The notes below the pieces were generated by a model. The model searched no databases, was not told the DNA's origin, and saw only the letters and a list, made by a program, of their open reading frames with translations. From contig JAYJMM010000032.1 of the NCBI GenBank assembly GCA_037349105.1, forward strand, positions 1,516,501 to 1,580,500: 64,000 bases of DNA, given 5' to 3'. The first letter of the stretch is position 1, and each line of letters begins with the position of its first letter. The DNA comes from Limnomonas spitsbergensis (lineage: Eukaryota; Chlorophyta; Chlorophyceae; Chlamydomonadales). Below are positions 43,260 through 52,793 of the stretch, one piece after another. The translations under genes and the position numbers were made by a program.

Positions 43260-44712
43260 TTATGTATTCTTCTTTGCGTATTCTGTCGCCAAGGATGCAC
43301 ACCCCAGCCCGAAGGACGCGACATCTTGGTGTACGGTAGCTGAGTTAGCACATGTCCACAGTCCGTACGCCTTCTTGACGGCCGTGGCCATGATGCTGTC
43401 TAGAATCTGGAGGTCAGCTCCCGTGCATGGGGTTATCCCAAAGGTGTTTGAGATTATGGGCTTAATAGTTGTCTCAATGATATGCTTAATTTGTCTTGGA
43501 GTGGCATGTGAGGCTTGCAGCTCCTCAATCTTTTGCCTTGCCTTGTTTATCAAGTTTTGGTGCTGGAACTTCCAGTCTAGTGTCATCGTGAGCTCTGCAC
43601 CGAGGTATCTGAAGGGATCTATTGGGGGAAGGTGTTGCACGTATTGTCCTTGGACCATTATCTGATTTTCCAGTTGTCTTCTTACTTGCACCAGAGCATC
43701 CTTGTTCCCATATAGTCCAGTGCGGATGTTTTGATAAAGGACACCTGATACTAGAGTTTTCCCAGTGTTGACCTTCATTTTCGCGAAGTCGGAGTAGAGA
43801 CTAAGTTTCTCTGCTTGTACATGCAGATCCGACAGTTTACTTGTCAGCATTGACAAGTCGTCTGCGAATGCTGCATTGCTGAGTGAGTGCTCCATGCGAG
43901 CGTTAATGTCATCTATGCATCCAAACATGTAGCCCCTGGCCCCGACTTGGGCCCACCGGAGCAGTGGTTCAATGTAGATGAGGAAAAGGAGGGGTGAAAG
44001 GGTGTCCCCCTGTATGCTGCCCCGCCCCATGGGGATCTTGCCAGTGAGCTCTGTGCCCCATCGGACCTGGGTTGTTGCCCCCATGTAAAGGTTTTTAACT
44101 GCATCCACCGCATCTGTAGGGAACCCTAGGTCGTACATGATCATAAGGAGAATGTCGTGGTCCATCATGTTAAACGCTGAAGAGAAGTCGACTTGTAAGT
44201 TATAGATATTCTGGCCGGTGTGTCGCGCATCTTCGAGCGCCATGACTAGCATCTGTAGTTGGTCCATGGTGCTGGCTTTTGTCCTGAACCCCTTTTGGGT
44301 AGAGCTAGTAGAGCTCAAAAGCAAGTGTTTTTCAGCGTAGTCGGACATAGCCCTTGTTTGAAGCCTCGTCCAGAGTTTGTATAGGGCATTTAGCATCCCG
44401 ATAGGCCTCTTCTTATCTATCAAGGTTTCGTCCGTCCCCTTCTCCAACAGTTGTGTAGTACTTTGCTTCCATTCGTCTGGGGTCACACCGGTTGCCCACA
44501 TGATGATCATGAGCATGTGCATGCACTCCCTGAACTCGTGTGTCATCATTTTTAGGAGTTCATTTACGATCCCATCTTGTCCTGGTGATTTCCCATCACT
44601 TAGTGTGTGTAGGCATTCTTCAAACACTGAGGATTGCTGGATTGTTCTGTGCAACCATGGTCGGTTTGGGAGACGGGTCGCCAGTGTTTCTAAGGTAAAT
44701 TTATCGGGGCAC
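43260..44712 (-). pseudogene. LINE reverse transcriptase domain
   Basis: Reverse-transcriptase motifs appear in order: SDGKSPGQDGIVNELLK, KRPIGMLNALYKLWTRL, TQKGFR, LQVDFSSAFNMMDHD, GSIQGDTLSPLLFLIY, the catalytic AFADDLSM near 43858-43875, VNTGKTLVSG, and the thumb-like DPFRYLGAEL. These fit a non-LTR RT that copies its own RNA at the target site. The FADD box keeps both catalytic Asp residues. The frame is closed by TAA at 43260-43262, after which the same frame continues with LLITSLRDEGRMGTVTRSFL. The enzyme was therefore probably part of a longer protein, and this copy is disabled. The first visible codons have no ATG, consistent with truncation. Confidence 0.85.
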
Positions 44713-44715
44713 TCT

Positions 44716-45833
44716 CAGCACCCTGTATGGGCTCTGGCTGCACTCTGCCTATGGGGCTGCTTGAGGGTGCATGCGGAAATGCATGGCGGGGCAGGGACAG
44801 GGCAGGCTGCATGGGGGTACCGCCTGCCAACTAACAGACCCGGCCATGCACGGCTGCGTGTGCCCTGTGCTGCATTTGCCCATTCAGAAGCCCATGGTAG
44901 GGGAGATTCGGTGCTTATGAGGCTAAGGTAGGGGTCCCAAGGTATTGGTATTTTCTATTATGCAGGGGCTCCATCATGCATGCATGGTGCCCCTTGCCAT
45001 TGGCGGTCTGTGCCCATCGCCCTCCCTTACTGCTACCCAGTCCTTCTAAGAGCATGGGTTTCCCTCCTCGTGCCGCCCTTGAGCACCCCCTTCCATGCCA
45101 AGTTTCACGCGCCCCCCTGCCAATAAGGCTCTGTGCTCGTATGCATGCATGGGGCTCACATGCCCTGCCCTGCCGTACCCTTTATGTGGCTGTGCTTGGA
45201 CATCTCATGTACCACATGTGCATGTGCATGGGGTTCCCTCGGCTGGACCTGGCTTTCCCGAACACCTCATTATCAGACATAGCTTATTATTAGCGGAACC
45301 TGATGTCAATTATTCACGTGATACTTTGCGACTCCGAATTCCTGTTCGTTCAAGTAAACAATTTGATAATCAACTGTCGAGTGGTGAGTCTCTTCTTCGG
45401 CAAGCCGACTGCTTTTCGAGGAAGGATAGGCAAAAATCGCCCAATCAACGTACTTTCTACTCGCCCTACCTGTCGCCTAATTGAACAACCATGCACAATT
45501 AAATAAGGCATCATGCCTTATTCTAGCTAGCACGCTCCTGGGGCACTACCACAAGTGTCACCCAGGGTGGGAGGTGATTGAACTTTCTGGCCAACTTGCT
45601 CATTGATTGAGGGAGGTGAACCCTGAAGCCATCTGGCACGGGCCTAGTGTCGCGCGTCATCATGCACCTGCTTGGTAGCTTGCATTCGCCCCTTTGTGGT
45701 TGCATGCCATGCGGCGGGGCGTGCCAAGCACCATGGCAAACCGCATGTCATGTTTCCTGAAGTCTGGAGCCTAGGATGCGAAACAAACACGTTATGATGC
45801 GGCCTCTTTCCAGGCGCTGGGTTCCGTGCCAGG
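44716..45833. other. Intergenic, no supported gene
   Basis: The first half is rich in GGCAGG and GCATGG words. The second half (45290-45530) is AT-richer and ends in an imperfect palindrome, AATAAGGCATCATGCCTTAT, near 45505. No gene is supported. Confidence 0.4.
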
Positions 45834-47544
45834 GATGCACCCTGAGGCCCTGCATGGACCCAGGGATGCACCTTGAGGCCCTGCATGGACCCAGGGATGC
45901 ACCCTGAGGCCCTGCATGGACCCAGGGATGCACCCTGAGGCCCTGCATGGACCCATGGATGCACCTTGAGGCCCTGTATGGACCCAGGGATGCACCATGA
46001 GGCCCTGCATGGACCCAGAGATGCACCCTGAGGCCATGCATGGACCCGGGGATGCACCATGAGGCCATGCATGGACCCAGGGATGCACCATGAGGCCCTA
46101 CATGGACCCAGGGATGCACCATGAGGCTCTGCATGGACCCAGGGATACACCTTGAGGCCCTGCATGGACCCGGGGATACACCTTGAGGCCCTGCATGGAC
46201 CCAGGGATACATCTTGAGGCCCTGCATGGACCCGGGGATGCACCCTGAGGCCCTGCATGGACCCGGGGATGCACCATGAGGCCCTGCATGGACCCAGGGA
46301 TGCACCCTGAGGCCCTGCATGGACCCAGGGATGCACTCTGAGGCCCTGCATGGACCCAGGGATGCATCCTGAGGCCCTGCATGGACCCGGGGGTGCACCA
46401 TGAGGCCCTGCATGGACCCAGGGATGCACCCTGAGGCCCTGCATGGACCCATGGATGCACCATGAGGCCCTGCATGGACCCAGGGATGCACCTTGAGGCC
46501 CTGCTAGGACCCAAGGATGTACCTTGAGGCCATGTATGGACCCGGGGATGCACCTTGAGGCCCTGCATAGACCCGGGGATGCACCTTGAGGCCCTGCATG
46601 GACCCGGGGATGCACCTTGAGGCCCTGCATGGACCCGGGGATGCACCCTGAGGCCCCTGCATGCTGCATGGACCCAGGGGTGCACCATGAGTCCCTGCAT
46701 GGACCCAAGGATGCACCATGAGGCCCTGCATGGACCCAGGGATGCACCCTGAGACCCTGCATGGACCCAGGGATGCACCATGAGGCCCTTCATGGACCCA
46801 GTGATGCACCTTGAAGCCATGCATGGACCCGGGGATGCACCTTGAGGCCCTGCATGGATCCGGGGGTGCACCATGAGGCCCTGCATGGACCCAGGGATGC
46901 ACCCTGAGGCCATGCATGGACCCAGGGATGCACCATGAGGCCCTGCATGGACCCAGGGATGCACCTTGAGGCCCTGCTAGGACCCAGGGATGCACCTTGA
47001 GGCCCTGCATGGACCCGGGGATGCACCTTGAGGCCCTGCATGGACCCGGGGATGCACCCTGAGGCCCCTGCATGCTGCATGGACCCAGGGGTGCACCATG
47101 AGTCCCTGCATGGACCCAAGGATGCACCATGAGGCCCTGCATGGACCCAGGGATGCACCCTGAGACCCTGCATGGACCCAGGGATGCACCATGAGGCCCT
47201 TCATGGACCCAGTGATGCACCTTGAAGCCATGCATGGACCCGGGGATGCACCTTGAGGCCCTGCATGGATCCGGGGGTGCACCATGAGGCCCTGCATGGA
47301 CCCAGGGATGCACCCTGAGGCCATGCATGGACCCAGGGATGCACCATGAGGCCCTGCATGGACCCAGGGATGCACCTTGAGGCCCTGCTAGGACCCAAGG
47401 ATGTACCTTGAGGCCATGTATGGACCCGGGGATGCACCTTGAGGCCCTGCATGGACCCGGGGATGCACCTTGAGGCCATGCATGGACCCGGAGATGCACC
47501 CTGAGGCCCTGCATGGACCCGGGGATGCACCCTGAGGCACACAT
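45834..47544 (-). repeat. 31-bp minisatellite, array 3, inverted (about 55 units)
   Basis: The same 31-bp unit as in arrays 1 and 2 is present in the opposite orientation. A 411-bp higher-order repeat is visible: the marker GGCCCCTGCATGCTGCATGG occurs at about 46653 and 47063, and other markers recur at the same spacing. The value equals 13 units plus the 8 extra bases of the marker unit. Open frames of up to 372 codons are periodic artefacts. Confidence 0.96.
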
Positions 47545-47882
47545 CACATTACTCCTCTGTCCTCCTACATGCGCTTGGGGCTCGTCACTAGGGTAGCGGG
47601 CAATTTGCCACCACGGGCTGTGGTCACCCCCCTTCCCTTAATATGTAAAGACAATCTTTGGCAGGCCTCTTCGCGCCTGCTAGGGGCCTTGTAGGCCCAA
47701 AACTTTGAGCGACCTCTAGGCGTAGCCCTAGCAACATGCTAGGACACATCTGGGTTCTTCGGCTGGAGAGTAGAGTGAAAATAGCGTCCTCTGGCATGTT
47801 TATAACTTAGCTGAATGGTTGCGTGCATGTTTGCCTACATACTCCTTTGTATTCCCTCGCATTGCACCGTGCATAGATTGTT
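47545..47882 (-). repeat. Inverted, diverged copy of the duplication A left flank
   Basis: Read on the minus strand this matches the segment just upstream of arrays 1 and 2 (about 16275-16620 and 30402-30747), including GCGCATGTAGGAGGACAGAG and the repeat R region. It is visibly more diverged than the two dup A copies are from each other, so it is an older relative. The other flank of the array is not shared. Confidence 0.88.
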
Positions 47883-48847
47883 CAACAAGCCTTATGCCAT
47901 CCGTACAGAGCTGCATTTCCACACCTGGGGGTGCATGGGGGCCCTTCTCGTGCCTCCCTGGACCACCCCCATGCAGGCCATGTGTCACGCGGCCCCCCCT
48001 TCACAGCAGCTGCTGTCACACACACACCATGCAGGGCATGTGCTGTCACACGCCTCCCCGGGGTGGGTGGGACTGCCGAATCAGTCCCCCCATGGTCTCC
48101 CAAGAGCCCCGGCATGGGCGAATGAACTCTATGCATGTGCTGCCATGCTCCATCCAGTGTGGCTGGCCGCGCGCGCACGGGGCCTGCCGAAGGGTAGCCG
48201 AACTGCAGCATGCCAGCCGTTTTGTCCCCCTGCTGCCAGCTTTCGCACCACCTGAGCACGCCCCCTGAGGCACATGCGCGCGTGCCGCCTGCACCCCCTT
48301 TTAACTCCGCCACCCCTCCTTGTTCCCGCCAGCCCCCCCTTCTGGCCTGCCCTCCAACATGCCGCACTGGATGGGGAATGATTACACTGAATGGGGAGGA
48401 TTACTTGTAATCTGTGTATGATGTTTTTACAGCTGACGGATGTTTTTGGTGACGCCTACTATTGACCCCCCTCCCCGCCCCCCGCCTTGTCTTTGAACAA
48501 GCTACACGCAGTGTCCACCCTCCACGCGACCTTCGTGGAAGCGAGGCCGGCAGGAAACCCTTCCTCAGGCTGGCCCCTCTCAAGCAGCCGCCGGGCCCCT
48601 CTGCACCTACCCTCCGGCCCACCTACATGCGAGTAGATCTATGTCCATGATGAGTTCTTCTCCCTCCTTCACATGCCTCAGCCCCTTCAACACCTTTTGC
48701 GGCCCTTGATGTGACGGCCTACAAAAACAGCAATATTTATTAAGCCACCAAGCCTTTTAGAACACCTGGCCAAGTCCAGCAGGCGGTGAGAAATTATAAC
48801 ATGCAAAATACGATTCCACACTCACATTTTGTGTTTATTGTTTGTAG
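47883..48847. other. Intergenic with dispersed-repeat fragment
   Basis: Bases about 48090-48205, read on the minus strand, match 22290-22400 (GCGGCCAGCCACACTGGATG and GGCAGCACATGCAT words). The candidate gene at 48848 may have upstream exons here, but none was resolved. Confidence 0.4.
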
Positions 48848-48919
48848 AATCTCCCATTGGATCAAGTCGAAGGTCAACTGGGGAAGACTGCATCCCCAGC
48901 GTTTCTTCTGATGATCAAG
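48848..48919 (+). CDS. Unrecognised gene, penultimate exon
   Basis: TTTATTGTTTGTAG precedes and GTAAATGG follows a 72-bp exon. The frame reads SPIGSSRRSTGEDCIPSVSS then DDQ, with a split codon completed as Gly in the next exon. The serine-rich, polar composition suggests a disordered region. Confidence 0.5.
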
Positions 48920-49020
48920 GTAAATGGCCGTTTTGTTTCAAGGATCTTTGAACACTTGCCATGGTGGACATATGGGCAGATATTTTGTGTTTGTGCACAT
49001 GCACTCCCACGTGCTTACAG

Positions 49021-49181
49021 GTACAATCTCATCAACGGTAAAATCCAGCGATTGGGATCAAGTTCGGTGGCTTCTGCTACTGGGACAGCTGCCGACTTCG
49101 AATGCGCCCGAGAGGAGTACAAAGCAGCGGCGAACGCCTGCTCGGCGCGAGCGAGGAAGAAGCCATCGCATAGAGGATTGA
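49021..49181 (+). CDS. Unrecognised gene, last exon
   Basis: After a 101-bp intron ending CACGTGCTTACAG, the frame continues TISSTVKSSDWDQVRWLLLL, GQLPTSNAPERSTKQRRTPA and RRERGRSHRIED, to a TGA at 49179-49181. The basic C-terminus is compatible with a nucleic-acid-binding or nuclear protein, but no domain was recognised. The two exons join in phase, which supports the model. Confidence 0.5.
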
Positions 49182-50334
49182 CTATCTTGTTATCGATACC
49201 TTCATGAGCACTTAAGGCACTTCAAACCAGCACAGTTGAGGCTACTGCAACGAGCAAGGCCTTGATCAGCCCCCGTCTTGCTCCTGGTGATAGCTCATTC
49301 ACCCTAAGTTTACATGTTTTCTATCTGAATTGCCGCTCTACTGGCTAGCTCTCCAACTAGGGGGATGCTCGGGGAACTGCTAGATGTCCGAGGCTACAGT
49401 CCGAATGCACTAGATCCGTGCAGAAGGGAAGAGAATTGGGACATGTTAAAGTGATTGGTTAACTCTACCGGTGTGGTGCCATGCCACAGCTTTTTTGTAT
49501 ACCACCTGCCTAAAGTGGAGGGACGGAGCCTCCCACCCGCTCTTCCTCCTCTGGTGGGGGGAGGCTTCTTCATGAATGGCTGCATGCTTGGTGTCATTCA
49601 TGATTCTGCAGCTCAGGTCATCGGTTGGCCGGTTTAGAGCCTCCTCTGCCCCTACGGACAGACTGAGGCAAGTCCTCCCTTTCTGATAGACCCGAGGACA
49701 ACGCAGCTAACTCAGATCCCAGTGGAAGGTCACCCCTGCCCCTGAAAAATAATAAGAATTGAACCCAGGGTCATCGGGACGGGCCCGCACAGACGGAAAA
49801 CCCGTCCCGCACCGAGCTTGGTACAGCCGTCCCCCCAAAATTAAAAAATACAAACCCGAAACCACTTTTCGTGTTTTTCGTTTTCCATCGTCTGGCATTG
49901 CTAATTTGGCAGGCAGAAAGTTAACTTGAATATATAAATATGCTTAGGAATCTAAAGGCCAGGACACACAGTGACTGGGCCAGGGCCTGCCCCCAGCCCA
50001 TTTGGGACAAAATCAGGTTCATAAATGAGCTGAGGCTCGGCAGTCTATCAGGCCGCACAAAATGCAAACGCCTAGTGTATAAGAGAGCACTTGGGCCGCA
50101 CTAGCACGCAAGGTGCTGAAGCTAACTGAAGACCTGACCTAGTACCGAACAGGCCCGTACCGTACCGTACCGAACTGGCCCCCAGAGCCCGTACCGTACC
50201 GTACACCCTAATGCTACCCGCAGGGCATAAACAATTGTCTAACGCTACCCGCGGAGCACGTTTTTTTTCCTTTCGAAATCGCAGTTTTTGACTGAAGGTC
50301 GATTGTTTTCAACATATTTTTGTTGATTTGTCAG
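49182..50334. other. Intergenic, no supported gene
   Basis: Contains a CGTACCGTACC microsatellite-like patch at about 50153-50204 and AT-rich stretches. No gene is supported. Confidence 0.4.
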
Positions 50335-50620
50335 GATAGGAATGGTATATGCTAACACCTTGATTTTTCTGCATGAATACTTGAGAGGGGCGTGTTTTTG
50401 CAGGTTGCGGGGATGGAAATGGGGTATGTTTACACCCTATATGGTGCTTATGCACGAGTACTTGAGGGGGGCATACTTTGGCAGGTTTTACGGGGATGGG
50501 AATGGTGTATGCTTACGACATGTTTGGAGTTTATGCATGGATACGCGAGGGCCCCTGGTGAGGAGGTGCGTATTTGTGCAGAAGTGGTTTTGCGGGGAGT
50601 CTGTCTTGTTCTCTACATGA
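50335..50620 (+). repeat. Degenerate repeat of about 80 bp, three copies
   Basis: Units contain GGGGATGGGAATGGTGTATG, TTTATGCA-GA-TACTTGAG and GGCAGGTT in order, starting near 50336, 50412 and 50494. A plus frame reads two related blocks (HEYLRGACF and HEYLRGAYF). It is probably non-coding. Confidence 0.7.
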
Positions 50621-50988
50621 TGTCGTTAAGGTGTGTGCATTCTTGCAGTTACTATTGAGATCAGTTTGGGCGCTTTATTAGGAATTCCAAGATTTTTTTT
50701 CGTGGCGTCTGGCAACATTTTTTGCCTCCCCCTATAATATATTTAGATTCATCTGCCGGTAGTCGGTAAGATTAAAATCAAGATATAATTCAAATCTGGT
50801 ACTTAGTCCTATCCGTGTATTTGAACATGATAACTGTTTCCTTTCAAATGCTCAAAATTCCCGCGGCCATTCAAAGAGAGGCCATGCCAGCTACCCCTCT
50901 TTGGATGCTTTCGAAGGGTTAATTTGTATCCTGCCTTGCTTCTTCCTTCCTTACCGTATCAGAGCAACAACGACAAGCTGCATTCCAC

Positions 50989-51048
50989 GCCGCATCAAAG
51001 CTACGCACTGACCCTCATAAGGTAGACCGTGCGTAGCTTTGATGCGGC
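50989..51048. repeat. Perfect 20-20-20 hairpin
   Basis: GCCGCATCAAAGCTACGCAC at 50989-51008 is followed by a 20-base loop and its exact complement at 51029-51048. It lies in the gap upstream of 51154, between no clear genes. It could be a small-RNA precursor or a foldback element remnant; no target duplication was seen. Confidence 0.85.
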
Positions 51049-51243
51049 CGGTAGCCGTTGACGTCCTACCGATACATTTTGTCATCATCCAGCCTTCTTG
51101 AGGTCAGGGTCGTGGTACATTTCTTGGTTATATTCAGCTTGTAATTAAACACGATGCCTACACTCTCTACAGAGCCACCAGAATTTTGTCATGATATAGC
51201 CTACCGAGAACACACAGGTATGCTTGTGCAAGTTGCACACCCA

Positions 51244-51669
51244 TCATGGGCACGACAAGATGAGGCCCAGGTTAGCGGCCATGCTGTACGGGATGCTAAT
51301 GGGCAGGAGGGCAGCCCCCTCGGGAGTCGTACGCACATTCATTGCAAAGAGGTGCCCTGTCGCCTCTGCGAAGCATCCGCCGCCGGAATCTCCCTCGATA
51401 CTCGGCATGTCTCCGCGGATGAAGCCCTTTTCGTCCACCCTCGTGGACATCACCACGCCGTGGCGCACCGAGATAGGGTCGACAGACTGGCTGCGTGCTG
51501 ATGCCCCGACTATGACGTACGGTTGGCAACAGTAGCAAGACAGGCTGATGACAGGGACCTCCAGGCAGGACGGGGTCTCAAGCAGGATATAGTCCAGCTC
51601 GGAACTGATGTGGCGGACTGTACCCTCTATCTCCTTGCGTTGTGTGGAGTCAGCGTTGTTTACGTACAT
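51244..51669 (-). CDS. Trypsin-like serine protease, last exon
   Basis: The exon opens after GTTGGTTGTAG with MYVNNADSTQRKEIEGTVRH. It contains LDYILLE (candidate catalytic Asp) and GDSGGGCF with the nucleophilic Ser in the invariant GDSGG motif. It ends LGLILSCP and stop at 51244. With the upstream exon it forms a chymotrypsin-fold peptidase: His, Asp and Ser occur in the expected order. The Cys-rich segment ISLSCYCCQPYVIVG lies in the second barrel. No signal peptide is visible because the N-terminus is missing from the model. The 158-bp intron (51670-51827) has consensus ends and is in phase zero. Confidence 0.72.
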   Translation of the reverse strand: MYVNNADSTQRKEIEGTVRHISSELDYILLETPSCLEVPVISLSCYCCQPYVIVGASARSQSVDPISVRHGVVMSTRVDEKGFIRGDMPSIEGDSGGGCFAEATGHLFAMNVRTTPEGAALLPISIPYSMAANLGLILSCP

Positions 51670-51827
51670 CTACAACCAACGGGCATAGGTTAAGGCACTA
51701 GTGAGGGCATGAGGCAGTTTTGATCCTACGGTTGGAAGCTTCCCATGATAATTTCCATTGTAATTGTTGCAACCAGCACAGACAAGCGCGCTGTCAGGCA
51801 TCACATTGATTGAGTCACAAAACTTAC

Positions 51828-51964
51828 CTGAATCTTTCCCCCAATCTCCCAGGTTTCGTGCGGACCGTGCTGGAACGTCACCGCGCAGTGCTTCGAAAGA
51901 TTGGTCACTGCCATGCTCATGGAGTCGCCCCCCACGTACTTCCCGATGTTATTGAAGAACACCT
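51828..51964 (-). CDS. Trypsin-like serine protease, upstream exon with catalytic His
   Basis: The frame reads VFFNNIGKYVGGDSMSMAVT, then NLSKHCAVTFQHGPHETW and EIGGKIQ. It meets the consensus donor CAG before GTAAGTTTTG. SKHC matches the position of the TAAHC catalytic His in trypsin-fold proteases. The 5' boundary is placed after CTTGAGCAG and may be two bases off. Further upstream exons were not identified. Confidence 0.65.
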
Positions 51965-52274
51965 CTGCTCAAGTGTGGGGGGGGACAGGCAAGTGTGTGG
52001 GGAGGGGGGAGTTTTTTTTTGCTCAAACTGCCAGCCCCCGAGCATTTTTTCCTGTCCCATGCATGCTCCCCTACAAGGCCCAAAGGGAAAGGGGGGGGGG
52101 CTGAGGTGGGCAAGAAGCATCAGCATGACATGACAAGAGATTTGTGGACAAGGGATTCATCATGGTTGGTATCATACATAGCGGTAAGTGATCTTTGGAA
52201 CATGATAGCCCATGTTATATATATATTTGCGTCTTTCTCATATGCCCACACCATGCTCCTAGAGAAACAAGTGA

Positions 52275-52567
52275 ACAAAGGCATGGCACTCAGCCAAATG
52301 TGATCGAAGGCAGCTACCACTTATGCACTTCAAGAAACGACTTTTTGGCCAGAAGGCCTTCATATTAACAGCAAAATGATTCAGAAAGCGCCATGTTGGG
52401 TGAAATCCACTGGCCCAGCCTTTTCTGAACATTTCAGTGAGATCCAACGAGTACACAACAAATGGGCAGAGGGCAAAGTGCCAACAGACATGCAGCAATT
52501 ACCTGATTTGGTGGAGGATGTTGAAGACAATCGAGGTAGACCAGGTGACCCTGCAGTGAAAGCATAA
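52275..52567 (+). CDS. Possible coding fragment, unrecognised
   Basis: After a TGA near 52301 a plus frame reads SKAATTYALQETTFWPEGLH, then INSKMIQKAPCWVKSTGPAF, SEHFSEIQRVHNKWAEGKV and PTDMQQLPDLVEDVEDNRG, to a stop at 52567. The composition is protein-like, and it may be a transposon-protein fragment. No motif was identified. Confidence 0.3.
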
Positions 52568-52793
52568 GCACAGACTCGAGTGAAAGGGAGTGAAACTACT
52601 CTCATCCCTAGTCAAAAAAGGTAAACATTTACATTTACTTACTAGGAGCTTTGTCGCCACCCCCACCGGCAGCCGCTCGCCAAAAGACACCCAGGCAGAG
52701 GGGCAAGCCTTCCCCCATCGTGAACCTCCCACACTTCAACACACTTCTACCATTCCCCCCCTCACACTTTTTTCTGAAGGCATGAACGTCTGG

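Larger units (their letters stand above)
41760..44715 (-). mobile_element. LINE-type (non-LTR) retrotransposon, 5'-truncated
   Basis: A minus-strand element encodes a long reverse transcriptase protein. Coding similarity starts directly at a pre-RT segment (DKFTLETLATRLPNRPWLHR), just inside a TGA near 44718. No endonuclease domain was seen upstream, as expected for 5' truncation during target-primed reverse transcription. The 3' boundary is uncertain. The frame is intact for about 970 codons apart from a single TAA at 43260-43262. Confidence 0.85.

Noticed and set aside
43260..43262. Reassigned stop codon (TAA as Gln)
   Set aside because: Only one in-frame TAA was seen, in a transposon copy. 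Other gene models here end plausibly at TAG or TGA, but a single window cannot test the code.
49740..49790. tRNA-like B box (GGGTTCAATTC on the minus strand)
   Set aside because: No paired stems or A box at proper distance were found.
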